A stretch of 64,000 bases of DNA from Pedobacter sp. ASV17 (GCF_016429065.1 NZ_JAELTX010000003.1:35840-99839); one strand, 5' to 3'. Positions 1 through 9,141 are shown, counted from the first letter of the stretch. Notes: a model not told the origin generated them from the sequence alone. Numbers and translations are program-made.

Positions 1-2
1 CT

Positions 3-944
3 ACGTTTGCCAATAATATTCCTCCGTATTCTGGAAATTATACTGGTATTGTGTTTAATGTGGTAAATAACGGTGTTTCAACACCTCAGCACCGCATCAG
101 AACCGCTAATGATATTGTAACACTGAGCTCAACGGTAGATGTGCCTGAGTTTGTGATCACAGGTTTTGTTAATGACCCAGAAGGTACTGATGCAAACTAT
201 GAATACATTCAGTTTAGAGCTGTTAAAGATATTAATTTTGCTACAACACCATTTTCTGTGATCACTTGTAATAATGCGGGTACCTCAACGCCAACTGGCT
301 TCCCTACACAAGGATGGGCTACAGGAGATTTAAGGACTTATAAATTTGAACTGAATTCGGGCACGGTAACTAAAGGTGAGTTTTTCTACGTGGGAGGAAC
401 TGGCAGAACGATCAATGCTTCTGGTTCTACTTCCATTAGTTCATCTAAATGGATCAAAGCTTTTGCTTACAATACCAACGAAAGCCCAGTATTTTATACG
501 GGTGGTCCAAGAGGTACTAGAACGACCAACTTATTGGCTAATAGTGGAAACGCATTTGGAATGGCGGCCTTTAGAGGTTTGCAGGTAAATAGCACTACTA
601 TTCCAATTGATGTAGTTTGGGTGCATACTGGCGGTAGCTTATATCAAGTTGGTCAAGCACCAACCTATGGCGTTGGTTATAGAATTGGAAACACCGATGT
701 TTATGATGTGATTGATCCGATAACAGGAAATCAGCAGCCTTATTTCTTGGCTGGAACAAATAGAACAGCATTTACTTTTGCTCCCGGAGCTGCAACCAAT
801 GCAGGTGATTTTTATATTCTTGGCGGCGTTTTCGATACAAAATTGAACAAATGGGTGCAAGCGAGATCTCAAACGCTGGTTGATTTGAGTAAAACGTCAA
901 CTTTGGCGGATATTGAAAACGATAAATCCACTAAAATCAATTAA
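3..944 (+). CDS. Secreted or surface hypothetical protein, 5' end cut by window edge
   Basis: The reading frame is open to the left edge and about 313 codons are visible, so the true start and any signal peptide lie outside. A GTG at 51 is only an internal codon. The visible part begins near a turn-rich segment and then shows a stretch (about residues 35-60 of the visible part) with a DPEGTDANYEYIQFRA-like pattern, reminiscent of lamin-tail-like beta domains of secreted Bacteroidota proteins. The protein is rich in Thr, Gly, Asn and aromatic residues, as expected for an exported beta-sheet protein. No catalytic motif was recognised. It precedes three more exported proteins on the same strand, suggesting a surface-protein locus continuing upstream. 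Function unknown. Confidence 0.8.
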   Translation, partial: TFANNIPPYSGNYTGIVFNVVNNGVSTPQHRIRTANDIVTLSSTVDVPEFVITGFVNDPEGTDANYEYIQFRAVKDINFATTPFSVITCNNAGTSTPTGFPTQGWATGDLRTYKFELNSGTVTKGEFFYVGGTGRTINASGSTSISSSKWIKAFAYNTNESPVFYTGGPRGTRTTNLLANSGNAFGMAAFRGLQVNSTTIPIDVVWVHTGGSLYQVGQAPTYGVGYRIGNTDVYDVIDPITGNQQPYFLAGTNRTAFTFAPGAATNAGDFYILGGVFDTKLNKWVQARSQTLVDLSKTSTLADIENDKSTKIN

Positions 945-1096
945 TGACAAATACAGCAATTTGCTGACATAAATTTCTAATTGCAGTTAACTGTGGGGTA
1001 CTATATTTCAATTCAAAGCTCAACGGTTAACTGCAATTTTTACATCCTGCCTTTACCAGAACCATCCTTACTTTATTCATATAAACTAAAAAAGTT

Positions 1097-1549
1097 ATGA
1101 AAAATCAAATGATTAAAATGTTCTGTGTATGCGCAATGGTATTGGTCAGTACCTATACTTTTGCCAATACTGTAAAAATCAAGGAACCACACGCTAAAAC
1201 TTCGTACAAGAAAAAGAACAATTTTGGTTTTGAGGTCATCAACCACACTCGTGTTAATTTTGTTTCAGTGACTATTTCTGGACTCGACTCATCAAATAAT
1301 CCGCTTACATTAACCATTAATAATATACCACACAATGGTTCAAATTATTTTTATTTTGATGAAGGACCTATACACTCAGTATCAGTAACGATTACTACCG
1401 CTTCTCCAGTAGTGTATGCTTTTGATGTTTGGAATGCTTCTTCCAGGGTTTACGATATTATCAATTATAACGGAAGTCCTAGAACATTCTACATCCCAGA
1501 TAATAATAACAACGAACTCTATATAGAGTGCTACACAGACGATTGGTAA
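1097..1549 (+). CDS. Small secreted hypothetical protein
   Basis: A 150-residue protein with a clear Sec signal peptide (residues 1 to about 23, hydrophobic core FCVCAMVLVSTYTFA, cleavage near FAN). The mature part alternates polar and hydrophobic residues in a beta-rich pattern (VNFVSVTISGLDSSNNPLT) and ends ELYIECYTDDW. I do not recognise a family. It stands alone, with 150 bp before it and a terminator-like hairpin directly after it, so it is probably a single transcription unit. A periplasmic or extracellular location is inferred from the signal peptide only. Confidence 0.7.
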   Translation: MKNQMIKMFCVCAMVLVSTYTFANTVKIKEPHAKTSYKKKNNFGFEVINHTRVNFVSVTISGLDSSNNPLTLTINNIPHNGSNYFYFDEGPIHSVSVTITTASPVVYAFDVWNASSRVYDIINYNGSPRTFYIPDNNNNELYIECYTDDW

Positions 1550-1557
1550 AATAAACT

Positions 1558-1610
1558 GACACCCAATGCATGCGACAGTTAGGATGGTTTTCATGTGTTG
1601 GGTGTCTTTC
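1558..1610 (+). terminator. Hairpin after the 150-residue secreted protein
   Basis: GACACCCAA at 1558-1566 pairs with TTGGGTGTC at 1598-1606, followed by TTTC. The loop is long (31 nt) and the T-run weak, so it could also be a structured 3' end rather than a strong terminator. Confidence 0.5.
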
Positions 1611-1676
1611 GCTTGATAAACAAATTTTTAATACTCAATACATAAACAAAACAATTTTTTAAACACTATTTAAATC

Positions 1677-2246
1677 ATGAAGAAAACATTTTTAACCATT
1701 ATTGTTTTAATGGTTGCAGCCACTGCTTTTGCCCAAAAAGGCAGGATTTACGACAAATTTCCAGAAGATTTCGAGATGCCGGACACTTCTGCGAAAGCAA
1801 AGTATAAGAAGGCAGATGTTCAGTTGAAAACGGGAAGCTGGACTTTTGACCAAGCGATTTTAGCGGCAGTTGAAAATCGCGATCGTTTCAATGGAAAGCA
1901 ATCTGTACGTATACATCAAAACAAAGAGAATTCTGGCTACTTGCAAATGAATTTTGATTTGCCAAATGGTGCTTCTAAAGTAACCTTTATGTATGGGGTT
2001 TACTATAAAGATAGTCCTAGCGTAATCAAATTGGAATATTCAACGGATAAAGGGAAAACATGGAAACAGGCAGGGAGTGATATTGCTGATGCAAATGCTA
2101 AGCAAAAAACAGCTGACTTTGTGATGGATATCAAAGAGCCTGTGCGTTTTAGAATCAACAAGTTGAGTATCGAAACTGCAAAAAAGGAGTCGGGAGTAAG
2201 GGATGGTAGGTTAAGTATCGATGATTTCACAGTTTTTCAAAATTAA
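1677..2246 (+). CDS. Secreted jelly-roll-like hypothetical protein
   Basis: A 189-residue exported protein. Residues 1-19 form a Sec signal peptide ending AFAQ. The mature part contains WTFDQA, then FNGKQSVRI, then LEYSTDKGKTWKQAG and ends LSIDDFTVFQN. That order (trigger residue W, QSVRI, a STDxGxTW strand, and a final D-DF strand) is typical of jelly-roll 'choice-of-anchor' or carbohydrate-binding-like modules found on secreted nucleases and surface proteins of Bacteroidota; here the module stands alone. The next gene starts 19 bp downstream on the same strand, so the two are probably co-transcribed. Ligand unknown. Confidence 0.75.
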   Translation: MKKTFLTIIVLMVAATAFAQKGRIYDKFPEDFEMPDTSAKAKYKKADVQLKTGSWTFDQAILAAVENRDRFNGKQSVRIHQNKENSGYLQMNFDLPNGASKVTFMYGVYYKDSPSVIKLEYSTDKGKTWKQAGSDIADANAKQKTADFVMDIKEPVRFRINKLSIETAKKESGVRDGRLSIDDFTVFQN

Positions 2247-2265
2247 AATCATTTAGAAGCTTATC

Positions 2266-4011
2266 ATGATGAAAAAACTTTTACTTACGTTACTATTTTT
2301 TAGTGCTTTGTTTAAAGCCGATGCCCAGTTTGGTCAGCTGTTAGGTTGGCAGTTAAGTAATCCGGCTCCCACACAACCAGCTGGACCTAGCAATACTTTT
2401 TATAAAGCTTTGGGAATGGAAAGCTCAACTTTAGATAGAGGAGCTGGTTTCCTTTCTGCAACACTGGCTAGATCTTTTTCGAGTACTTCGGCCTCTTATT
2501 CGGCTGGTAATAACCCTACGGTAAGAAACGCTAACGAATATTATCAATTTACCGCACGGGCAGAAGCTGGTCATACCATGTCACTTTCTGGTATCGGAAC
2601 CAAATTGAGAAGAACTGGCGGCGGTCCTAATACTTATCGCTGGGCTTATAGCATCAACGATGGGACTTTTATCGATATTGGAACTGATATCTCTTTTGGG
2701 GATACGAACTCAGCAGGTGTGCTACAGCCAATAATTAGCCTAACTTCAATCCCAGAGCTTCAAAATCTAAGTTCTTCCACTAAGGTTACCTTCCGTTTGT
2801 ATGGCTGGGGCTTTTCAAGTAGTACGGGTACATTTGCCTTTGGACAATATGCTGCAACAGATTTGACGCCTTTTTTAGCTTTGTATGGTGAAGTAAGCGG
2901 ATCAGCTAATTTACTTGGCTGGGATATGAATGTTGCAGTTGGAGGTGCGGCTACGACTGGTGGAGAAGCAACAGTGGTAGCTACGAATGTAAACTCAAAT
3001 TTAAATGCATCAACATTGGTGAGAAATGGTTTTGGTAACGGAAGTTTGCCAAGAGGTCTTAGTGCTATTGGTACCATTGGTAGTACTAAGGTGAATGGGG
3101 AATATTTCGAATTTGATGTTACCCCAAATGTTGCGGATAAATATGTAACGCTATCAACTATTGATGCACGTTTAAGAAGAACTACCGGCGGTGCTACTAC
3201 CCATATTTGGTCTTACAGTAAAAACAGCGGTGCATTTGTTGATATCGGTACGCCAATAACATTGTTGCCATCTGACGAGGGTTATACTCAAGCTTCTATT
3301 GATCTGTCGACTATTGCTGATTTGAAAAATATGCCAAGTACCACTATCGTTAAATTTAGATTACATGCATGGGGTTTTACTACTGCAGCAGGAACTTTTG
3401 CGATAGGAAGATATGCAGCAGATCAGAATTTGTATAGCTTGGAGTTGAGAGGACAAATCACAGATCAGCCTTTGCCTGTAAAATTGACTTCATTCACCGC
3501 AAAAGCCAACAAACAGGGTACTGTTAATCTTGTTTGGGCAACGGCATCAGAACAAAATAACTCGCATTTTGACATTACACGCTCTGCTAATGGTGAGAAA
3601 TTTGAGAAGATAGGAGAGGTTAAAGGAAATAACAATTCGGACGTGGTTAGGAACTACAGCTATACTGATGCTAATCCAATCATTGGTGCAAACTACTATC
3701 GTTTAACACAGGTGGATCATGATGGGAAATCGTCATTCTCTAATATTGCGATAGCTAAAGTAGGTTTAGATAGCGACAATTTAACTGTAGCTATTGCGGC
3801 GGATAGATCTTCCATTGAGGTAACTTATCATACAGCCACTAATGGGAAAGCACTTTTTGCTATCTATAGCGTAACTGGTGCTAAATTAACAACTGTCGAA
3901 AAAACAGTAAGTGCGGGAAATAATCAAATTCGCATTCCTGTTCGTTTGAGTAATTCAATACATATCGTAAAGGTTTCGCAAGCAGGTGCAAGTGTTTCTG
4001 CAAAGTTTTAA
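2266..4011 (+). CDS. T9SS-sorted secreted protein with two tandem homologous domains
   Basis: A 581-residue exported protein: signal peptide at residues 1-21 (ending ADAQ), two homologous modules (about 27-205 and 215-400), and a C-terminal region (about 403-581) starting PLPVKLTSFTAKA. Each module begins LLGW-like or LGW, contains a LRRTxGGxxT-x-W-x-YS motif followed by FxDIGT, and ends with a strand carrying WGF and GxFAxGxYA. The C-terminal part carries the fibronectin-like ASEQNNSHFDI/YRLTQVDxDG pattern and a final sorting-like domain (type A), as in T9SS cargo, although the usual PNP is absent. It is likely secreted or surface-anchored. The cellular role is unknown; it shares a probable transcript with the preceding small exported protein. 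Confidence 0.8.
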   Translation: MMKKLLLTLLFFSALFKADAQFGQLLGWQLSNPAPTQPAGPSNTFYKALGMESSTLDRGAGFLSATLARSFSSTSASYSAGNNPTVRNANEYYQFTARAEAGHTMSLSGIGTKLRRTGGGPNTYRWAYSINDGTFIDIGTDISFGDTNSAGVLQPIISLTSIPELQNLSSSTKVTFRLYGWGFSSSTGTFAFGQYAATDLTPFLALYGEVSGSANLLGWDMNVAVGGAATTGGEATVVATNVNSNLNASTLVRNGFGNGSLPRGLSAIGTIGSTKVNGEYFEFDVTPNVADKYVTLSTIDARLRRTTGGATTHIWSYSKNSGAFVDIGTPITLLPSDEGYTQASIDLSTIADLKNMPSTTIVKFRLHAWGFTTAAGTFAIGRYAADQNLYSLELRGQITDQPLPVKLTSFTAKANKQGTVNLVWATASEQNNSHFDITRSANGEKFEKIGEVKGNNNSDVVRNYSYTDANPIIGANYYRLTQVDHDGKSSFSNIAIAKVGLDSDNLTVAIAADRSSIEVTYHTATNGKALFAIYSVTGAKLTTVEKTVSAGNNQIRIPVRLSNSIHIVKVSQAGASVSAKF

Positions 4012-4025
4012 TAAGCTTATTTATA

Positions 4026-4063
4026 AGGGGTAGAAGGTTGGGATGCGCCTTCTGCTCTTTTTT
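4026..4063 (+). terminator. Terminator after the T9SS protein
   Basis: AGAAGG at 4032-4037 pairs with CCTTCT at 4048-4053 and is followed by GCTC and a six-T run, a standard intrinsic terminator layout. Confidence 0.6.
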
Positions 4064-4102
4064 AATTTTAACATCCAATGGAACATAATATACTAAACAT
4101 CA

Positions 4103-5518
4103 ATGAATCGTAGAATTTTTTTGGGACGATTAGGTTTGCTGGCCACGGGAATGGTGGTGAGCTTAAAATCCAAAGCCTTCAACAGTCTTCGCCATGGCGG
4201 CAATATCAGTGGAGTTGTGACCGACGGAAAAAATCCTATTGCAGATGTCGTATTATCAGATGGATTTGCAGTGGTGAAAACGGATGCTAACGGACGTTAC
4301 ACTATTCAGCTCAATGATAAGTCAGAATTTCTATTCCTGAGTACACCTTCTGGTTACGATTTTAAAACAGATGTGGGGCATGTTAATAGGCAATATGAAA
4401 ATCTGGGAGCTCGTAACGAAATCAATTTTAAGTTAACCAAACTTAAGCAGAACGATGATAAGCACCATTTTGTCATTTGGGCAGATCCACAGGTTAAAAA
4501 TAAAAAGGACGTTGCCCAGATGATGGAGACGTCTGTACCAGACGTGAAACGCTTGTTGAAAGAAATCGGCTCTAAAGAGCTGGTCCATGGGATAGGTGTA
4601 GGTGATTTGGTTTGGGACAATCTTCCTCTTTTTGAGGATTACAATAAGGCTGTGGAGCAAATGGGTATTCCATTTTTCCAATGTTTAGGTAATCATGATA
4701 TGGATTATCGCCAAGGTGGGGATGAAACCTCGGATAGAACCTTTAAAAAATATTATGGTCCAACCTACTATTCTTTCAATAGAGGAAAAGCTCATTATAT
4801 TGTGTTAGATGACGTGAGGTATTTGGGCGAAGAACGAAAATATGACGGCTATATCACTGAAGAGCAATTAGCTTGGATGGAAAAAGACCTTCAACATGTT
4901 CCTAAGGATAATTTGGTAATTATCAATGCACATATTCCAATCCACAACAGCGTAAAGAATAATGAAGCTTTTTATAAAATTCTTAAAAGCTTTACCAATG
5001 TTCACGTAATGTCTGGTCATACACATTACAATCGCAACGTTATTCGAGATGGCGTATTTGAACATAACCACGGTGCGGTTTGTGGTGCTTGGTGGACAGG
5101 ACCAATTTGCAGTGATGGAACGCCTAGGGGCTATGGTGTTTATGAAGTAACAGGTAAGCAACTGAAATGGTACTATAAAGGAACTGGATTGGACAGGGAA
5201 TATCAGGTGAGCATTGATGTTGAGCGTTTAATAGGGAATAATCGTGTCATTGCCAATGTGTGGAACCATGATCCCGAATGGAAAGTGGAATGTTTTTTAG
5301 ATGGCATATTAACCCCGATGGAAATGATGAAAGGTTTTGATCCTGAATCAGTAAGGTTGTACTTAGGTGATAAATTGCCTGCCAGCAGACCCTTTGCAGA
5401 ACCAACAAGGACCGAGCATCTCTTCATGACACATTGTAGTTCCTCAGTGAAAACCGTAAAAATTGTAGCGACAGACCGTTTTGGTGAACAGTTTACCGCA
5501 GAAAAAAAGTTATCTTAA
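4103..5518 (+). CDS. Calcineurin-like metallophosphoesterase, exported
   Basis: A 471-residue two-metal phosphoesterase. The N-terminus MNRRIFLGRLGLLATG resembles a twin-arginine signal. A small beta-sandwich domain (about 30-105, SGVVTDGKNPIADVVLSDG) precedes the catalytic core (about 112-330), which carries the metal-site motifs ADPQ, GVGDLVWDN, LGNHDMD, NAHIPIH and SGHTHYN. A C-terminal beta domain (about 340-471) follows. This N-domain/phosphoesterase/C-domain order is characteristic of an exported Bacteroidota family. The first motif is D-P-Q instead of D-x-H, as I recall for this subfamily. It lies 25 bp before a glycerophosphodiester phosphodiesterase, suggesting organophosphate breakdown in the periplasm; the exact substrate cannot be read from sequence. 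Confidence 0.9.
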   Translation: MNRRIFLGRLGLLATGMVVSLKSKAFNSLRHGGNISGVVTDGKNPIADVVLSDGFAVVKTDANGRYTIQLNDKSEFLFLSTPSGYDFKTDVGHVNRQYENLGARNEINFKLTKLKQNDDKHHFVIWADPQVKNKKDVAQMMETSVPDVKRLLKEIGSKELVHGIGVGDLVWDNLPLFEDYNKAVEQMGIPFFQCLGNHDMDYRQGGDETSDRTFKKYYGPTYYSFNRGKAHYIVLDDVRYLGEERKYDGYITEEQLAWMEKDLQHVPKDNLVIINAHIPIHNSVKNNEAFYKILKSFTNVHVMSGHTHYNRNVIRDGVFEHNHGAVCGAWWTGPICSDGTPRGYGVYEVTGKQLKWYYKGTGLDREYQVSIDVERLIGNNRVIANVWNHDPEWKVECFLDGILTPMEMMKGFDPESVRLYLGDKLPASRPFAEPTRTEHLFMTHCSSSVKTVKIVATDRFGEQFTAEKKLS

Positions 5519-5543
5519 ACCTTAAAATAAAAAACCTATTCCG

Positions 5544-6446
5544 ATGAACAAAGTAATTTTACCTTTAGGCGTTTTATTTGCAGCCTTTAGTGCTTGCTAC
5601 GCACAAAAAACACCAAATAACAAGAAAATGGAATTTCCTAATTTTAGTGCCGAAGCCCATCGCGGAGGCAGGGGCTTAGTGCCAGAAAATACCATTTTGG
5701 CCATGAAAGATGCCATGAGTTATCCGGCAGTAACCACGTTGGAAATGGATACACATATTACCAAAGATGGTAAAGTGGTGGTAACGCATGATGACTATTT
5801 AAGTCCTGGGTTTATGCTTACTCCAGATGGAAAAGAAATTCCAGCTTCGGATGCTAAAAAATACAACGTTTTCCAAATGGATTATGGGCAATTGAAAACT
5901 TTTGATATTGGGAGTAAGTTTCATAAGGATTTTCCTCAACAAAAGAAATCAAAAACTTACATCCCTCTTTTGGCAGATTTGATTGATAGTGTTCAGCACG
6001 AAATCAAGGCCAAAGGTAAAAAGCAATATTTCTATAATATTGAAACAAAATGCAGCGATAAAGGTGATGGGGTAACCAATCCGGAGCCAGCTGTTTTTGT
6101 AAAACTATTAATGGAAGTGATCAAAGCTAAAAAAATAGAACAATATGTGGTTATTCAGTCTTTTGATAAACGAACCATCCAAATACTTAATAAAGAGTAT
6201 CCTCATATCAAAACGTCTTTTCTGGTAGCTAATAAGAAAACCTATGCAGAAAATATCGCCGATTTAGGTTTCAAGCCTTTTATTGTAAGTCCTTATTATA
6301 AAATGGTGGATGCCGAATTTGTTAAAAGTGCACATGCCCAGGGTGTGAAAGTAATTCCTTGGACCGTTAATACTGCCGAAGAAATCACTCAACTAAAGTC
6401 ATTGGGTGTTGATGGTGTGATCACGGATTATACTAATTTGTTATAA
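5544..6446 (+). CDS. Glycerophosphodiester phosphodiesterase, periplasmic
   Basis: A 300-residue enzyme that hydrolyses glycerophosphodiesters to glycerol 3-phosphate and an alcohol. A signal peptide is present (residues 1-20, ending CYAQ). The TIM-barrel family motifs are intact: AHRGGRGLVPENT (catalytic His and the PENT loop), EMDTHITKDGKVVVTHD (metal-binding Glu-x-Asp and second His), YYNIETK-like strand (FYNIETK), VIQSFD and the closing GVDGVITDY. Length fits the GlpQ-like family. It is followed 48 bp later by a GlpT-like transporter, which would import the glycerol 3-phosphate produced. The grouping supports a phospholipid head-group or teichoic-acid-like scavenging role (inference). Confidence 0.93.
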   Translation: MNKVILPLGVLFAAFSACYAQKTPNNKKMEFPNFSAEAHRGGRGLVPENTILAMKDAMSYPAVTTLEMDTHITKDGKVVVTHDDYLSPGFMLTPDGKEIPASDAKKYNVFQMDYGQLKTFDIGSKFHKDFPQQKKSKTYIPLLADLIDSVQHEIKAKGKKQYFYNIETKCSDKGDGVTNPEPAVFVKLLMEVIKAKKIEQYVVIQSFDKRTIQILNKEYPHIKTSFLVANKKTYAENIADLGFKPFIVSPYYKMVDAEFVKSAHAQGVKVIPWTVNTAEEITQLKSLGVDGVITDYTNLL

Positions 6447-6494
6447 TGTCTAAATCAACGCTCTCTACTAACCAAATAACAACTAACCAACCAT

Positions 6495-7862
6495 ATGGGA
6501 TTTAGAATATTTCCAAAACCAGCAGCGCATCAGCCGTTATTACCCCCAGATATAGTAAAGTCAATATATAGTAAAGAAAGAATCAAGGTTTTTGTAGGTA
6601 TTTTTGTAGGTTATGCCGCCTACTACTTTGTCCGTAAAAACTTTTCTTTTGCTATTCCTGATCTTCAATTAGAAGAAAATGGAGGGTTCAGTAAAAAGCA
6701 ACTGGGATTTGCTTTTTCAGCACTTTCAATAGCTTACGGTTTCAGTAAATTTTTAATGGGCAATATCTCAGATAGGAGTAACGCTCGTTATTTTCTGTCT
6801 ATCGGATTGGTACTGTCTGCTTTTACGATGATTTTTATGGGAATTGTCCCCTTTGCGACTTCGTCTATAGGGCTTATGTTTGGCCTGTTGTTCATTAATG
6901 GATGGGTGCAAGGTATGGGTTGGCCTCCATGCGGTAGGGTTGTGGCACATTGGTATTCTGTAAGAGAAAGAGGTACCGCAATGTCTATTTGGAATTTAGC
7001 GCACAACGTGGGAGGTTTTTTGGTAGGGCCATTAACCGTTTTAGCTTTAGAGTTGTTTTCGGATTGGCATGCCAAACTTTACTTTCCAGGATTGGTGGCT
7101 ATTCTATTTGCTTTTGTGGCATTCTTGTTTGTTAGGGATACTCCGCAATCTGTTGGTTTGCCGGCTATAGAAGAATACAATAATGATTATCCTAAAAGTT
7201 ACGACGCCAAGACACAGGAAAAAGAGTTCTCCGCCAAAGAAATTTTCTTCAAATATGTATTCAATAACAGATTGCTTTGGTTTATTGCCATTGCTAACGC
7301 CTTTGTTTATTTAGTGAGGAACGGTATTATCAATTGGGCACCAACTTTTTTACAGGAGGCGAAAAACTATACACAAGCCGAAGCGGCTTGGGCATCTGGC
7401 GGCTATGAGTTGGCTGCTATTCCAGGTACTTTGCTTTGTGGGGTTATGAGTGATAAATTATTTAAGGGAAGAAGAGCGCCTGTAACAATTATTTATATGT
7501 TTTTCACCTTATTAGGGGTAATTGTTTATTGGAAAACTTCAAATCATCATTTGTTGCAAAATCTTTCTCTTTGGGCAATTGGTTTCTTTATTTATGGGCC
7601 TGTAATGCTAATTGGTGTACAAGCTATAGATTTGGTGCCTAAAAAGGCGGCAGGTACAGCGGCTGGTTTAACTGGATTGTTCGGTTATTTTATTGGCGAT
7701 TTATTGGCAAATGCAGCCCTGGGTGGTTTGGTAGATAGCTATGGATGGGATGCTTGTTTTATTACTATTGCAATTTCTAGTATTTTAGCAATCTTCTTTA
7801 CGGCATTCACTTGGAATAGAGAAAAGAAAAATTTAGCTAATCTTACGCCTTTGTCTCATTAA
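6495..7862 (+). CDS. glpT: GlpT-like organophosphate antiporter (MFS)
   Basis: A 455-residue inner-membrane transporter with about 12 hydrophobic segments, of the organophosphate:phosphate antiporter family. Recognisable parts are the early GYAAYYFVRKNFSFAIPDL segment, the SKFLMGNISDRSNAR loop (MFS signature) and WNLAHNVGGFLVGPL. The family exchanges glycerol 3-phosphate or sugar phosphates for inorganic phosphate. The position directly behind a periplasmic glycerophosphodiester phosphodiesterase favours glycerol 3-phosphate as the substrate, but a hexose-phosphate specificity cannot be excluded from sequence. The stop codon overlaps the start of the next gene by one base (TAATG), indicating translational coupling. 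Confidence 0.85.
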   Translation: MGFRIFPKPAAHQPLLPPDIVKSIYSKERIKVFVGIFVGYAAYYFVRKNFSFAIPDLQLEENGGFSKKQLGFAFSALSIAYGFSKFLMGNISDRSNARYFLSIGLVLSAFTMIFMGIVPFATSSIGLMFGLLFINGWVQGMGWPPCGRVVAHWYSVRERGTAMSIWNLAHNVGGFLVGPLTVLALELFSDWHAKLYFPGLVAILFAFVAFLFVRDTPQSVGLPAIEEYNNDYPKSYDAKTQEKEFSAKEIFFKYVFNNRLLWFIAIANAFVYLVRNGIINWAPTFLQEAKNYTQAEAAWASGGYELAAIPGTLLCGVMSDKLFKGRRAPVTIIYMFFTLLGVIVYWKTSNHHLLQNLSLWAIGFFIYGPVMLIGVQAIDLVPKKAAGTAAGLTGLFGYFIGDLLANAALGGLVDSYGWDACFITIAISSILAIFFTAFTWNREKKNLANLTPLSH

Positions 7863-8563
7863 TGGAAATGTTTATGACTATAAAAAATAGATTTTTTGTT
7901 CTTGTTGCTTTAATTACTTTGTTGTGGTTTGGCAATGCAAATGCACAAACCCTTAGTTATGATACCACTTACCGTCCAGGTAAGTACAAAGAATTGGTAC
8001 AGAAGTTTAATGATGAGCCAATCGCTAAAAAGGATTACATCTTTTTGGGAAACAGTATTACCGCTGGAACCGATTGGGCTAAGTTGCTCAATCTGCCACA
8101 AGCAAAAAACAGAGGGATATCTGGCGACATTACTTTTGGCGTGTTGGAGCGCTTGCAGGAAGTGATTAACAGAAAGCCAGCAAAGGTGTTTATCCTGATT
8201 GGTATTAACGATATTTCAAGAAATATTCCTGATAGTGTAATCTTGGGCAATTATAAGAAGATGATACTGCGTATTAGAGAGGGTTCAAAGAAAACGCAGA
8301 TTTATTTTTATACCATGTTGCCCGTCAATGCTTCTTTCGAAAAATTTAAGAACCATTACGGCAAGGATGAACATATCCTGTATCTAAATGATGAGATTAG
8401 GAAACTCGCTGCAAAAAATGTTACCATTATCGATCTTTATCCTCACTTTTTAGATGAGCAAAAAAGATTGAAAGCTGAATTGACTAAGGATGGTTTACAT
8501 TTAATTCCCGCGGGTTACCAAGTTTGGGCCGAGGTTTTAAATAAGGGTGGTTATTTGAAATAG
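7862..8563 (+). CDS. SGNH/GDSL-family hydrolase, exported
   Basis: A 233-residue esterase-like protein. The ATG at 7862 overlaps the transporter stop; ATGs at 7868 and 7874 are alternatives and all leave a signal peptide ending NANAQ. SGNH blocks are present: block I FLGNSITAG with the nucleophilic Ser, block II NRGISGD (Gly), block III IGINDIS (Asn) and block V DGLHLIPAGY with the catalytic Asp and His. The family removes acyl or acetyl groups from lipids or sugars. In this operon it may de-acylate lysophospholipids or other substrates so that glycerophosphodiesters are freed, which is inference from context. Confidence 0.88.
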   Translation: MEMFMTIKNRFFVLVALITLLWFGNANAQTLSYDTTYRPGKYKELVQKFNDEPIAKKDYIFLGNSITAGTDWAKLLNLPQAKNRGISGDITFGVLERLQEVINRKPAKVFILIGINDISRNIPDSVILGNYKKMILRIREGSKKTQIYFYTMLPVNASFEKFKNHYGKDEHILYLNDEIRKLAAKNVTIIDLYPHFLDEQKRLKAELTKDGLHLIPAGYQVWAEVLNKGGYLK

Positions 8564-8570
8564 CTTATAA

Positions 8571-8610
8571 AAAAAAGCATTCCGTACATAATTGCACGGA
8601 ATGCTTTTTT
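8571..8610. terminator. Bidirectional terminator
   Basis: A 15-bp stem (AAAAAAGCATTCCGT at 8571-8585, ACGGAATGCTTTTTT at 8596-8610) with a 10-nt loop. A-run and T-run on both sides let it serve the hydrolase gene on the plus strand and the minus-strand Spy-like gene that ends downstream. Confidence 0.85.
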
Positions 8611-8616
8611 ATGATG

Positions 8617-8710
8617 TCAGGCTGAGCTTGTCGAAGCCTTGTACATTTCGACAAGCTCAATGTGACAAAGGACAGTTCAATTTGACAAGTTGCAAGCTCA
8701 ATGTGACAGA
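8617..8710. repeat. REP-like palindromic repeat with degenerate second copy
   Basis: A perfect 13-bp inverted repeat (TGAGCTTGTCGAA at 8623-8635, TTCGACAAGCTCA at 8647-8659) separated by 11 nt. The word CAAGCTCAATGTGACA from its right arm recurs at 8693-8708, so at least one and a half units are present. Elements of this sequence type are common between genes in Bacteroidota. Confidence 0.75.
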
Positions 8711-8718
8711 GTTTTTGC

Positions 8719-9141
8719 TTATGATTTACCTTCTTCTGTTTTTGGAGCTTTTTGAGGTCTGCCTTTTCTTTCTTTAAGACGTTCTTTCATTTTGCCCTTC
8801 ATTTCCGCTCTTGAAGCAGCCAGTTTTGTTTTTTGTTCTGGAGTTAGCACTGCGTCAATTTTATCTTGATGTGCTTTCATGTCAGCTTTTCTTTCTTCAA
8901 ATTTGGCTTTCCTGGTTGTCTCATCTTTTTGACGCAAAGCATCGTGCTGTTTAAATCTATCGAGTTCTATTTGCTTGATTTTAGATTTCTGTTCATCGTT
9001 CAAGCTTAGTTTTTGTTGCATGGCAGTTGCCGCTTTTTCTGCTCTCTCTTCGGCAGTACCTCTGCTCTTTGTTGGTCTTTGTGCGTAGCTTGTTGCAAAA
9101 CCTAGTGCAACAAATGCTACCGTATACAATAATTTTCTCAT
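8719..9141 (-). CDS. Spy/CpxP-like periplasmic protein
   Basis: A 140-residue protein with a signal peptide (1-20, ending TSYAQ) and a highly charged, all-helical mature part. Two LTxxQ-like segments are visible: KLSLNDEQKSKIKQIE at about 44-59 and VLTPEQKTKL at about 101-110, spaced as in Spy/CpxP proteins, followed by a Lys/Arg/Glu-rich tail. Relatives are periplasmic chaperones or envelope-stress and metal-response regulators. It is transcribed alone and convergent with the SGNH hydrolase. Specific role unknown. Confidence 0.8.
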   Translation of the reverse strand: MRKLLYTVAFVALGFATSYAQRPTKSRGTAEERAEKAATAMQQKLSLNDEQKSKIKQIELDRFKQHDALRQKDETTRKAKFEERKADMKAHQDKIDAVLTPEQKTKLAASRAEMKGKMKERLKERKGRPQKAPKTEEGKS

